DNA from: Turritopsis dohrnii
Taxonomy: Eukaryota > Cnidaria > Hydrozoa > Anthoathecata > Oceaniidae
Assembly (NCBI GenBank): GCA_027922465.2
Contig: BQMF02000372.1
Location: 389,425 to 453,424, forward strand
Reading direction: 5' to 3'
DNA length: 64,000 nt
Every line of letters starts with the position of its first letter. The first letter of the stretch is position 1. Shown in pieces: positions 10,716-22,625 of this stretch. A program made the translations under genes and the position numbers. The notes beneath the pieces are model-generated. The model did no database searches. It was not told the origin of the DNA and saw only the letters and a program-made list of their open reading frames with translations.

Positions 10716-12049
10716 AAGGAGATGAAAAAACAGCAATGTGGGTGCAATGACTTCAAACTACGTTTTTCATTAGTCAGCGTACATGAACTCAGTCACTCGG
10801 TAGAATTTATTACCACCAAGATTATTGAGAGTAGTTTCCTCAGTTTGATGTATGATATTTTGATTAAACTATCCCTTAGCTACCATTAAGGTGAGTGCCA
10901 CACAATGACCATAAAATATTGGACCCATACCTGTTGCATAGTCGACATGGTAGTGGTTGCGCTATGTTATGGTGATCAATTTTCATTCGGTACAGATAAA
11001 GTCTGACTTGGTGTGATTTGAAAAGATGTGCTTTTTCTTCATTCCAGTGATGTTTTGATCCTGACAAGTGTCTGTCTATTCTCTCTCACGCAAATGAACA
11101 AAATTTCGCTCATGATTTTAAGAAAAGCGTCCCTATAAATACCGCCCATTCTAAATACACACTCAAGGGTTCGCAAACATTTACAACTCGTCCTAAATTA
11201 AATTACTATTCTGATTTTGTTTGTTAATTAAAACAAATATTTACTCAAGTCTTACTTTTTTCAGAAAAGATGTTTTCAATACATTCTTTGTAATTATTTG
11301 GAGGAGTCCCTTAACTCATTTCTAAAATGGAAAAAAAAAATATTTGCTAAAGTCTACTATAGAAGTTGAAATAACGGTTTTGTTAAGCAACCAATACCTG
11401 ATGTGAGATATTTAATTGTCACTTGCTTTATTGCCCTTCTTGATTTTTCAGGAATCATTTCTGTTCATCGTACTGTTTAAGAGTTACCCTTTCTTCAATA
11501 AAAAACGAAACTTTTACTTTTTGCAAAGAACAAATCAACAGGTTTGTTTATGCTCTCTTTCACTAAGCGAAGAACATCCATTTAAATTCGCAAAATAACT
11601 TGGGACAACAATCGAGACAAACATAGAACCTAAAAGAAAAACATATATACAAGCGTAAAAGATATCAAAATCCATGAACATCGTAAAAACTGCTTTAACA
11701 CTGTAAATACTTTAGCGGTTATGTAAAGCGTTGCCGCACAGTTCTGTCCAGATTCTTAAACGTTTCTACCAAATTTTACTGCAGCTAAGTGAATCTTTGC
11801 TTTCCTGTTACCAGGTGCAAAAAGTTAAGGGTTTTTAGAAAAATAAATAGGCGAAGTCCACTGATCTTTTTCAGATGTTCTACAAAGTTTAATGGTTATA
11901 ATTTAACTAGTGACACAACTTCCTTAAAGGTACTCACTATTACAAACAGATCTGATGTTAGCATCAACAAATCAAGTAAACAAATGACTGGCTCTCTCAC
12001 ATGGAAAATTGCTAACTCGATTTTCTCAACCATATCATCTTTAATTACC
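10716..12049. other. No recognisable gene
   Basis: AT-rich sequence with only short frames and no domain, intron or repeat structure that I could recognise. Confidence 0.4.
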
Positions 12050-12053
12050 TTAA

Positions 12054-12334
12054 GGGAAGAAATTTTGTCAGTGTTATAATGTGGCGGTCGACAAAATAAC
12101 GCCAATTTTCGGGAATTTAATTTGGCGGTTGAAAATTTTATTTAAATTTGACGGGAATTTAATTTGTTAGTGACAATTTTTTTTTAATTTGGTGGGAATT
12201 TAATTTGGCAGTGATGAATTTTTTTTAATTTGGTGGTTGGTGCTTTTCTTTACAATTTTTCGGCAACTTAATTTGGCGGTTTTGAGCAAAAAACGCCAAA
12301 CTGCTAAATTTTCTTCCTGCCAAAATTTCTTCCC
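12054..12334. mobile_element. MITE with GGGAAGAAATTTT ends and TTAA duplication
   Basis: A 281-base element flanked by TTAA on both sides (12050-12053, 12335-12338). Ends are GGGAAGAAATTTTG and CAAAATTTCTTCCC. The inside contains repeated variants of GGGAATTTAATTTGGCGG. The TTAA duplication points to piggyBac- or Kolobok-type mobilisation. It shares ends and internal motif with the element at 14524-14689. Confidence 0.75.
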
Positions 12335-12559
12335 TTAAGGTGGCAGTCTACCCTAGCCGAAAAAATTTGGTCTTCAACTTTAAAGCGTGATTACTCCTTC
12401 AAAAATTATCGAAACAACTCAAAATCTTAAAATGTTATATGATAGTATTCTGACATTGGAAAATTTTGAAATTTCGGAGAAAATGGCTTGACAATATGAC
12501 AGTAGCAGCATGACAAAGAAAACAAAGCAATTTCTTTGAGTAAAGATAACTTGAGTTTT

Positions 12560-13350
12560 AATCAAAGTCATGAAACAATCTGGAATCTTTTTGATGGTAA
12601 AGGCACCAGACAGGTATTACTTTGCTGAACTTTTGTCTTTCTTCCTGGTAAACCGAAGCATTTGACGCTGTTTTCGGTAGCGAGATGAAACCTTTTTACT
12701 TGCATGGTAGATTCGGGTTTCGTTTTCATTTCGGAAACTGGCAAGTGTGTAGAATCCAATATCAGCCAGACCAAGTTTTTGGAGAATGGTTCCCTGTCCA
12801 GCAGATATGCCACTTGAAATAAGTCCGTGACTGGACCTGATATTGATTTCAGCAGCACGATTAATCTTTTAATGTTGAATAACTGCATATTGAGCATTGT
12901 ATAACCAGTGATTCACTTAGCCCATACCCTCTTTGAATCATCTTGTAATAAAGTCAATTTGCTTTAAGGATCTTTACACTGCTTACATATTGCAGAGATG
13001 TTGATAGCATTTTGCATAAGACTACTATCGATGATCTTATTGCCATAACACTGTTGCTTCACCTGGTTTGGAGTTGATGAGTTGATACCCAATTCAGAAA
13101 ATGCTCGTTTCCTGGTAATAATTTTGGACATTCCTTATTGTTTTAAGGGTCAATTTCTGCTAATCTTTTCAAATGAACGATTTAATTTGTCAGGAGAAGT
13201 CTGCTGTGAATTGGATGATGTTGGTTGTTGTTGTTGTGTTGATGATGGACTGCTGTTGTCATTATTTCAGCAGACAATGTTCTGCTTCTGAACACCACCA
13301 AAACCTTTCCTTTTCCTCTTATATTTACTTCTTTCTTTTTTTCCTGGCAT
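12560..13350 (-). pseudogene. Mutator-like transposase-domain remnant
   Basis: From an ATG at 13350 the minus strand reads MPGKKERSKYKRKRKGFGG, then a Gln/Ser-rich stretch and RAFSELGINSSTP. Next comes CYGNKIIDSSLMQNAIN followed by a C-x2-C pair (CKQC), then LTLLQDDSKRVWA. A basic N-terminus followed by an I-D-x-x-x-L-Q segment and a CxxC resembles the domain described in Pfam as Mutator-like transposase domain. At least four in-frame stops interrupt it. The downstream part (12890-12600) keeps coding character in a different frame (SRYRKQRQ, FTRKKDKSS). It is a decayed fragment, and the family call is tentative. Confidence 0.4.
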
Positions 13351-13356
13351 TGCTTG

Positions 13357-13413
13357 TTAATTTTTGCGGAGTGTAGCTTTTAGCGCAACGGAGCTCATTT
13401 GGCAAGATCAAAT
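13357..13413 (+). repeat. Dispersed repeat, inverted copy of 694-751
   Basis: Near-identical inverted match to 694-751 over about 55 bases. It sits directly upstream of the start of the Mutator-like remnant on the opposite strand. Confidence 0.65.
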
Positions 13414-14519
13414 ATTGTCATCAAACACTAACAGAGAGATGCATTTCGGCTGCCGTAACTGGATACAACCTCCTACAGGGTCATACAAAAAGTGCGATTT
13501 GGCTCACTTACCTTTGATTTTCGCAAATTTTGAGGTAGGTAATAATTTGGATGATCAAGCTCACAAGTGTTCAGGGTATAGCGTTTAGGCAAAATTGTCG
13601 ATCTGTACGGTGGCAGTCAAAACAAAGTGGTTGCTTTTTGAGTTAAGTAGACATTTTCCCCCGAGAAATCTCCGAATGCTCCGAGGTTTGTTATGAACTT
13701 CCAACTGGGAAACCAGGAATACCTCTTATCCTATACGATATTGTAAGCTAATGAGAATATTACTTGTTGATACTTTTGAAAATTTAAATCAAAGCTTCTG
13801 AAAGTGCATCTATGGATGCTCACAAGCTGTGTCTGTGAGGAATAAAAGATAAAGCTGTTATTTCTCTTCCATATTCATATGCTAATATCTTTAAGCCATG
13901 TTTATTCAACTTTGTGTTGTATTTTGATCCACCTAACTGTTTTTATTTCCACACACAACACAAAAAAAGACATAAAAGTCCAATGATGATGATAAAATCT
14001 AATGTAAATGTTTATGTTTATGAGGTGTGTTGCAGCAGACACACACCACTATGATGATGCCCCATAAAGTTTTATTCATAATATAGATCCTTTTAGAGAT
14101 TTATATATCCTTTTTGAATTCTTAATTGCAAGCTTATTATTGTTCATGGGAAATGATTTGCATGTTTCGTATTATATGATAAACTTTATGCTGACGACAG
14201 GTTAGGGAGAATATGTGATGTGTGTGTGCAGAAAAAAATGGCTTTGATATTTTCTATGTCTAAATCACTGAGACATCAAAACAGTATACAGTACATCACC
14301 ATACATGGAATTTGTCTATTTAAAAGAGTACAATCGTAGTCACATTTTATGATCAAATTGGACTGCTTAACAACAAAAAATGTAAACAATATATAATATT
14401 TTATCCATCATATATATATTGTAAAATATTCTCTGATTTGGAATTCAATTATAGTCAACTCCATTGTAGTATTTAATACATGTGTCTGGGTGAAATTTTA
14501 TAAATTCTAGAGAAATACC
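13414..14519. other. No recognisable gene
   Basis: AT-rich sequence with short frames only. I see no domains, terminal repeats or tandem arrays. Confidence 0.4.
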
Positions 14520-14523
14520 TTAA

Positions 14524-14689
14524 GGGAAGAAATTTTCGCTGGAAGAAATTTTCGCGGAAGAAATTTTCGTGGAAGAAATTTTCGTGGAATTTAATTTGGC
14601 GATTTTTGCCCCTAACCGCGAAATTAAATTCCATGAAACACGTCAAAATTGCTCAATCGCGAAATTAAATTCCGCGAAAATTTCTTCCC
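14524..14689. mobile_element. Short MITE, same family as 12054-12334
   Basis: A 166-base element flanked by TTAA (14520-14523 and 14690-14693). The left end GGGAAGAAATTTTCG is followed by three further GGAAGAAATTTTCG copies. The right end is CGAAAATTTCTTCCC. Long internal inverted segments (GGAATTTAATTTGGCG-like versus CGCGAAATTAAATTCC) would let almost the whole element fold into a hairpin. Confidence 0.85.
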
Positions 14690-14693
14690 TTAA

Positions 14694-16819
14694 GGGAACT
14701 GAAGTTAAAATAGCTACAGCTTACAAATTCTTTAATTGGATAAGATAATTAAAAGAAAACAACAATGAAGAGCAAAAGAAACAAATCAGTTAATTTGTTT
14801 TTGTGTAATTGTTATTACTTTACATAATGCTACTTGAATTATTTCTAAAATTACAGTTACGTATATATAGATATACTGTAATAATTATAATTACATAAAA
14901 TATATATAATATTATGTTAAATAAACAAACAGATGTCCTGTGCGTATGTTGTGTTGTGAATTATGTATACACAAGCGAACGAAATAAAACACATAATTAT
15001 GTTAAATAATTTTGTTAAATATATAATGATTTTGCTTAGTATCGTGAATGGGAAATTTATGCTCTTAATAATTTGTCTGTTGGTTTTACTATTTCAGGTG
15101 TATAAGGCATTATCAAGAGTAATTGATATCAATTTATGAATCACTATAGTCATGGAATATCTGGTATACTTGAAACAAGGGAACTGCTGAACCAAGACAG
15201 GAGTAACAGATGTGACGTGTTGGGCATTTCCATCATATATGTGGTCAGGAAACTTTGATTAAAATTGGTTATCGTTCTTTGGAAGGAACATGTGACCAAT
15301 TCAAGAATGTTTAATGTATACAAATTGAATTTTGTCAATTGACATTTAAAGTTGCAACATAAAACTGGATGTTGTTCATTATATCTGGGTTAAGTTACCT
15401 GAACAATTTGGCAAAGTTTAAAAGATGTCTGTTATGTATTTCTTGTTGGTTTTACTTCCTAGTGTTTCTTTAAGCATTCGAAAAAGCTATTTTTTCATAA
15501 TAGATCATTTTTATTCATGCTCTTTTTGCCACTACGAGTGTCAGAATTTTTTTGACTCTGTACTTATACATAAAAGAACTGGAAATTATTGATTCATAAA
15601 GTATTTTGTTTTCCTTCTCTTTTCTATCTCCATCCCACATTCATAAAATCAAATCCTTGAATGCACGTTATCAGACTATCAAACCTGACCTTGTTTTGAT
15701 TTTTTATATTGTGACATCACTTGATATTAATTTCTTCATAACAGAAATTAGCTATGGGCCAATTTCTGATCATCAAATTACCACATCAAAACGAAGCAAG
15801 GGAGCACGTTTTCATATTTCGACATTTGAATTAATAAGGTCTAATTGCAATATAACTAAAGTACATTACATTGATAGGATACATTTCAAGAAAACTAAAA
15901 AAAATTACATATATTCTTTCAGTGGTGCTATTTCGTTTTCCCACTTCCCACTTTCCGTCCAGGATGTTTTAGGGTCAGGATTAAGGGTTAGGATAAGAGT
16001 TATTTTTTATCTCCATGATGAAGAGCCAATAGTAAAAAAATATGGCAGATACATTTAGGGGGTGTGAAAAGGAAATTATTATTCAATTTGAATCACAATA
16101 TAACTAAAATGTATATTACATTGATAGGATAATACATTGCATTAGTTTCCAGAAAACTAACAAAAATTACAGATATTCTTTCAGTTATGGATGCGTATTC
16201 AACATGCATTCAACTCGCTCGTCGGAAGTTGTTGAATGAATATCCGGCTTTCACGCATTCCATATTTTCGCTGGCGAACAGGTGATTCCAGGTACCCACT
16301 CCGCAAACCTTATATATTGATATTGCTAACAAGAACTAAAAACCAAAACTTTGCACCATAAACCAGTTTAACACAGACGTAAACACACAGCAGCACAGTC
16401 ACAGCATATCCAAAGTCAAATGGCTTGAATTTTGGCCTCATGTTCAAACAACACGAAAAACAGCTCTGAATTTATTTATCGATTTCCCGGAAAAAGGTTT
16501 TACCGTGATTTTTGATGCATTATTTAAGCCATTATAGGGTAAAAACACCCTAACAACCACCTTGATTCCTGTTGCTATGGGAATTTTCTTGTAAAAGATC
16601 TATATGTAGGCATTTCAAAAACTGGAATTCTTGGATTTGGTGTATGTATTGACAAAATCCTTTTAGGAACTGTTAGTAGATAGTGTAGAGGCTTTTTAAC
16701 CAAAAAAATGAAAATCCCACCTTAAGGCAATTGAAAGTTACTGTAGCAAAGCGTATTGAAAGCATAGTAGCCAGGTTCTTAGAGACAGTTGAAAGGAAAA
16801 TATGATAAGAATCAAATGA
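14694..16819. other. No recognisable gene
   Basis: Mostly low-complexity AT-rich sequence. A near-duplicate of about 60 bases (AACTAAAATGTA..TTGATAGGATA..TTCCAGAAAACTAA..TTACA.ATATTCTTTCAGT) occurs at about 15855-15925 and 16095-16190, which indicates a local duplication. The frame at 15606-16058 overlaps it and resembles nothing I know. Confidence 0.4.
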
Positions 16820-17250
16820 CTAGTCCTCTTCATAATCAGCTGGAAAATGACTTTTGTCATTATATTTACAATGCACTGATATGCCTTGGCTTCTAAGGTA
16901 GTTAAAAAATTCAAAAGCTGTATAATCGAAGATATATTCTTGGCATTTGTCATATTCGTTGTGAAACTCATCGTCATAGCAGATTGATTTACATCTTAAC
17001 ATCTCTGCGAGGAACAATTCTTCTTCGCAATACACTACAGGGGGCAAAATGGGAGATTCTATTCGTTCAGATTATCGAATAACCACATAGCTGCTTTTGC
17101 TTCGCTCGGGAATTTCTTTTTACAGAATGACAAAAGTTTTTCTAAAAATAAAAATTCCCAGAAAAGGTGCTTTAAGTTTGGTTCCATTGCAACTGCCATG
17201 AAATTAGAAAAAGGAAGTTGTGAAATATTTGAATTATCATTTTCTACATC
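16820..17250 (-). pseudogene. Unrecognised protein fragment
   Basis: On the minus strand two frames joined by a break near 17050 read like a real protein: HLFWEFLFLEKLLSFCKKKFP, then PPVVYCEEELFLAEML, an acidic Cys-containing middle and a C-terminal SHFPADYEED before a stop at 16820. Codon use and composition look coding, but there is an in-frame stop and no recognised domain. I do not know the family. Confidence 0.3.
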
Positions 17251-17435
17251 AAGTTAACAGAAAATGGCATAGATAAAAATGGCAGAAATGATTCTATTGG
17301 GTAGTCAATTTGTTGAAATTGTTATTCTTCAACTTCTTTTCAGATTTCTTAAGAAGCTAGGTGTAAACTGGTTGTGCAACATTAAGTGCATTTCATACAA
17401 GCTATGTTCTGTTTAATAGAAGTCTTATTAGCGCA

Positions 17436-17550
17436 TCTATATATTAATACCTGATTCTTGATTGAGTTGTGAGCGAAATTATTTCTTTTTTTGTGTGCGA
17501 CGTGAGTTCGAAGCAAATAAATTGCAACCCCAATCGAACGTGACTTTTTT
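17436..17550 (+). repeat. Helitron-like 5' end, copy of 29077 element
   Basis: It starts A|TCTATATATTAATACC and continues with GATTGAGTTGTGAGCGAAAT, GTGTGCGACGTGAGTTC and TTGCAACCCCAATCGAACGT. The same blocks follow the 5' terminus of the element at 29077. The segment between the terminus and GATTGAGTT is shorter here. I could not find a matching 3' hairpin/CTAG end, so the copy seems truncated. Confidence 0.6.
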
Positions 17551-18385
17551 AAGAAGATACCCTGACAGGTATAAGGATTTCTATAAAAGCAGCTGAAGCA
17601 TGAAAAATGAAAGACTGGTGACAGAAGGTTGACTGACTTCTACAAAACAGCATGATATACATTTTTGATCACACACTCCCCTAGGAAGTCATGAAAGCAT
17701 AACTGATACTGTTATATGAAATATTCTTTATTCTGTTGGTACAATACAATAATAATAATTTAAGAGCCATATGACACAAAACAGTAGCAGCAATTAATGT
17801 CCAAATATGCAAAACGAATAGATCTAAAGTTAATCCTGCTTGAAACTTTTTCAACCGAAGCGGGTTTTAAAGTATTTCTTACATTTGCAAAAATCCGAAA
17901 TGCTTTTGAAAACAACATGAAGTGAGTACACCATGAGACAATTCAAGGAAAAATCAAAATCAAATATGAAAATTAACGGTGAAAAAACTTACCATTTTTC
18001 TCATCATCAATATCATTTTCGTGAGAATTATCAATATCCATATCCATACCGTTGTTGCAATAAAGATTGGTATCTACTTAATAATAATAATAATAACAAG
18101 AAGACACTGAAGGCGTGACAACCAGCCTGTAATGGAAATTGATGCCTTTCTAGACTGGATCCCCCGTCTATGAGAAATGAGTTCATTTATTGGGATTAAA
18201 TTCATAATGCATAAGTGACGTGGAAAAATAGTACTATTCTTTCTATTTTTATTAGGACAAGGAGTATTGGACAACTGAAAAGGATGTGAGAAAAAATAAC
18301 ATTTTTTTTATAATGCTTTCAAAAAACGAACCAGAATATACAAAAAACTAAAAACATGTTGAATGCATTTCATAAAAAATGCCGC
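17551..18385. other. No recognisable gene
   Basis: AT-rich, with a short (AAT)n run near 18080. Nothing else is identifiable. The 3' terminus of the Helentron should lie here or further right, but I did not find a hairpin with a CTRR-type end. Confidence 0.35.
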
Positions 18386-18387
18386 GA

Positions 18388-18640
18388 CAAAAATATGGTT
18401 ATATCTAAGTTTTCAAGTAAATAACAGAAGATTGATTGCGCCACATCGTTTTCGAACCAATTTTTTTTGAAACCACGAGTTGACTCAAATAACAGAAGAG
18501 TGACTATCACAAGAATGGCACTAACAAAATATGTTTATATTTAAGTTTTTAAGTAAATATTAACAAATTAATTGCTCCACTCGAATTTCAAACCATATTT
18601 TCTTTGAGTTGGCTTAGAGTAACAGAAGACTAAGACTAAC
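18388..18640. repeat. Two diverged direct repeats of about 137 bases
   Basis: Blocks AAATATGGTTATATCTAAG, TTTTCAAGTAAAT, GATTGCGCCAC, TCAAATAACAGAAGA at 18388-18500 recur as AAATATGTTTATATTTAAG, TTTTTAAGTAAAT, AATTGCTCCAC, TAGAGTAACAGAAGA at 18527-18640. They lie just 3' of the RPA-like gene and may be subterminal repeats of the Helentron. Confidence 0.6.
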
Positions 18641-18688
18641 AGAAGAATGACTATTTATAAGAGTACTAAATAAAATGACCTAGGCAAT

Positions 18689-20409
18689 TTATGTTGAATC
18701 CGTTTTATCAAGCATGTCACTAGCGTTAGCAGGAGTGTCACTAACCGTATCAGCAATGTCGCAAATGTCTGTAACTTTTTCACCAATCATGTAAAATTGT
18801 TTTTTGTTTCTTAAGATTTCACGAACCATGTCCAGCTTGTCCATTGACAAATCAATTTGGTATGCTTTTGAGATCATATCCATGTTAAGCTTGGCTCCAA
18901 TTATACTTCCATCACCTTTTTTTATCTTTACGGAGATAACACTGGCCGGGACCTTACAGTCATCTGCATCTGCAGACATGTGGCAGGAATGGCAAATACA
19001 AATACCATCATCAATATTTGTCTGTTGAACATTGCAGTTTAAACAGTGATAAGTAGGCTCGAAAGCGTTATTGTCAATCATTGCAATTTTGCCGGTAAAT
19101 TTTTCGGACACTGGCGTTTTCACATTAATGTTGTGATGTTGCAATTCTTTAACTGTTGTTCTATCTTGTGTTTTCAGAATCCTGTTCATATCGAATGTAC
19201 TTATTGTTATATTCGATATTTCATAACAGTGGTTTTTTTTAATATCATCGGCAAGTTTGTTGTAAAACTGTATGCCAATTTCACCAGTTTCATCATGTGC
19301 CATACCTTGTCTCACATCTAATGTTTTTCCAGCCCCAAGTACTAATGTTTCTTTTGGGGACAAATGAGTCACAACAACCTTGACGCTGACACGATCGTAC
19401 ACTCGCTTTTCATTCAAAACATCAGATAATGACACGAGAGGACAAGAATCTTCAATCTTCTGAAAATCAAGACCCATTTTAGTTACTGTGGTTCTCTCTG
19501 ATAAAATCAAATCTGTACCACTTGAACTCAATTTTGCCTGCTTCAGTTCAACCCCACATCCATCGAGCTCGAGAATACGCTTTCTTTTCTGCGGAGAAAA
19601 GCAAACTGCTCGTCGAACTTCATTCTTGGAATGCAACAGAAAATCAAAATAGCTGCATTGTTTACGACCTTCTTTTGGAGCTGACATTTTTAACTCAGAA
19701 ACCATGCTAACAAAACCAGTGAAATTGGAATTGCCTGAAAAACAAAGGCAACTAAATTACTCCATTCATATTACAACACATTTTTTATATGGAACTTTAA
19801 TATTGCTTTGAATCTGAAAGTTTTTCAGGAATCTTAGGCATATGTTTCTTATGAGTTAAAATTTTCTACTGCTGAGGTGTCTCAATTAAACAAAACAGAG
19901 GCTAGCAGTCATTTTTTACACCTATATGATGCTGAAAAAGGAGAATCTTATTTTAAATCTTTTGCAATCTTGAACTACAGTCTAGATAGTTCTTCCTTAA
20001 TAAAAATGTGTAATGCCCTCAAAACTGACAAGGGCATTCAATATGTTAATAATTAAAAAGCATTTCTTAATAAGTGACATTAGCATTTGGCAAATGAAAT
20101 ACATGGTCAAGGCAGGCAAAGACAAGGAAATTTTAAACTTACTATCTTTCTTTTGTGCCGTTTTCTGAGGTGTGCTAGGACCACCTGAAAATAGAAATCT
20201 CTGATAATGTATTTCCTTATTTAAAAAAAAAAATGTGCAGATCCAAAATTACATTTTCATAATAATTACCAATAGACCTCCTGTTGATCTTTTCAAATTT
20301 TTATGCTATATATGATCTAAAATCTCTAACCATTCTTATTTTGTGAAAAATGTAGGAGCATGCAAAAATTGGTTCAATCTTTACCTTTGCTGGGACTTGC
20401 TGCTGCCAT
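18689..20409 (-). CDS. RPA1-like single-strand DNA-binding protein of the Helentron
   Basis: Three exons join in frame: 20409-20385 (MAAASPSK), 20184-20143 (GPSTPQKTAQKKD) and 19734-18689, each with GT-AG borders. The product is about 370 residues. It begins with a low-complexity leader. An OB-fold-like first half follows (CSYFDFLLHSK, AVCFSPQKRKR). A central region typical of RPA-like OB folds comes next, then a zinc ribbon (CLNC ... CICHSC) placed as in the DNA-binding domain C of RPA70. Helentrons commonly carry such a gene, thought to coat single-stranded DNA during rolling-circle transposition. No stop or frameshift is present, unlike the neighbouring Rep/helicase gene. The start was chosen because the exon phases (1, 1) match exactly. 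An internal ATG at 19705 gives a shorter form. Confidence 0.8.
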
Positions 20410-20569
20410 CTCTTAAGTGTCTAAAAATTGAATTAAATATATACAACTTTTTTCTACATAATATAATACAAAACTTTTGGTCCCCCTCCCTTGTAACTAA
20501 AATACAATGCACAAATATAAATATAATTTGATGTATAAAAGAACATATAGACAAAATTGTGAAAAAATA

Positions 20570-22622
20570 TCAAGATTCAGTCAAATGGTGATACAATACA
20601 ACTGTGTCATGGTCTGAAAAGTAAGTTGTAATTATGTCTGATGCAAGGGGCTTCCTACTTAAAAATTCCCGTGTAACATACACATGATCAAGTAGACTAC
20701 CTAAAATATGTGTTGGTTCATGTATAATTTGGACAAATTGAAAATTACTAAGTTCATGAAAAATAGATGAATTTTTATATACATCATCATTAAAATCTCC
20801 AAGCAAAATATCAACACTTTTTGTAGCAATTGTATACCTCAGAAATTCTAGAAAATCGTGCATTGAAGTTCCATGTTTACGATATACCAACATTACAGAT
20901 AAATGGTCATTCTTAAACTTAAATCTTGAAATTATGACACCATTAGTAATTTCATACTCCTCACAAATTAGAAATCTAGAATCATAAAGCATGAGTACAC
21001 TTTGAAACCTATCTAAATGATTATCATTTCTGATAGCTTTGTGATATGTAAATTCTGTGAACAGTTCTGATAAGTCTGTGTTTTCAGTTGTCTGTGTTTC
21101 TGTGAAGCATATTATAGATGCATTTTTGAAAAAGTTACAACAACAAACATCAAGTAGATGTTTTGGCAAGCTTCGCACATTTAATAAAGCGCAGAAGACA
21201 TGAGATATTTGTTTAGTGTTGTTACAGGCTTGTGTACGGAGTCTTTTGTACTCTTCTATAGCACTTTGGTCACATTTTATATATTCCCTTTCAATAGAAC
21301 CTATGATAAAAAGACCATTTAATGAGCGTGCTCTACTCAATGCCACATACAGTTGTCCCTTAGCAAAATACTTTTGTTTTATCAGCTCTGTTGATACAGC
21401 AACTTTATCTAGTGTGAGACCTTGAACTTTGTGTATTGTACATGCCCAAGCTAGCATTAAGGGGAATTGAGCCCTAGATATTTCTATGAAGCTGTTTGAC
21501 TTGCTGACAGAAAATGATGCCTCTATCATCTCAATTGGTACAACTTTATACTGCATTGCATATCTGTCATGTGACATTTTATTCACACCTGCTGGGGTGT
21601 CTTCAAAACGAATGTAAATCTTTTTCAAGGTACAATTTTTATAAAAAAAATCAAAAACTGTACCTAACTGGCCATTGATCAAACGGTCACCTATATCAAC
21701 ATTAGAAGTTAACATGACTTTGGCACCCTTCTTCAATTTGAGACTGAATGCTAAACCACCTGTTTCACTTATTGATTTGTAACGAACTTTTTCTACCAGC
21801 GATACTGGAGTATTACTTGGGATTTTATCAATAGCTTGAACAGTGACTAGGGGAGTGTTAATGGAGTCAAGCCTAACTGAATTAAACTCATCTTTTGGAT
21901 GGTTTTCTGCAAACAAAACAACTCCATCCATGGGAACTTGGCTCCAATTAACTTCTCTAGATCTTAATAACTGTATATCCTGGACTGTAACTTTATCCTC
22001 TCTAAGATTATTTAGTAGTTTAATAAACTTATCATCACCTTGCTGACGCATAACTTCTGTCAATTCCCAAAGCAAGAAAGACTGCCAAGGATGAAACATA
22101 TCAAAAAAGACATTTTCATATAACTATACACCATTTTAGCTGATACAGGTGGTAGCTGTAGTAAATCTCCTACACATAGGAATGTACGATTTGCAAACAA
22201 TTTATCTTCGGAACAACCAAAAATTTCACACAATCGTTTGTGAACATGGTAAAGTCTCCAATTTGATACCATTGAGATTTCATCACAAATGACAGCTTCA
22301 AGCTCTGAATACAAATTTTGAAGGCAAGATTTTTTCTGGTCTGACATCTTTGGAAGTGTCTTTCCTGTTTTAGGGGGAATAGCTAGCCCACTATTAATAG
22401 TGGTACCATTAATATTGATAGCAGCTATGCCAGTAGGAGCTATGAGAAGAACCTTCGGTTTTTCTACATTTCCAACATGCGAATTAAACATTCTGTTCCA
22501 AACATTGTAGATAGTTTTAACTACAAAAGATTTCCCTACACCTGCACCTCCACTGACAAATAATTTTAAAGGTTCAATTTCAGTAGTTACTAAGCCATTG
22601 CGATATTTTATCTTTTTACGTG
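20570..22622 (-). pseudogene. PIF1-type helicase fused to EEP endonuclease (RepHel C-terminal half)
   Basis: Walker A GGAGVGKS (about 22550), Walker B CDEIS, GDLLQLPPVS, and the late motif CTIHKVQGLTL with LYVALSRAR identify a PIF1/RecD-type helicase. The same frame runs on into an endonuclease/exonuclease/phosphatase domain: NVRSL, FTETQ, LGDFND, DHVYVT and a final SDHD, ending at 20570. This fusion is the hallmark of Helentrons. Lesions are an in-frame TAG just upstream of Walker A (about 22625, DKCF*WARKK) and a one-base loss in a T run near 22105, where the frame shifts between VYSYM and DMFHPW. The protein would act on DNA in the nucleus during rolling-circle transfer. Confidence 0.85.
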
Positions 22623-22625
22623 CCC

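Noticed and set aside
15970..16000. Telomere-like GGGTTAGG repeats
   Set aside because: Only one or two irregular units; not an array.
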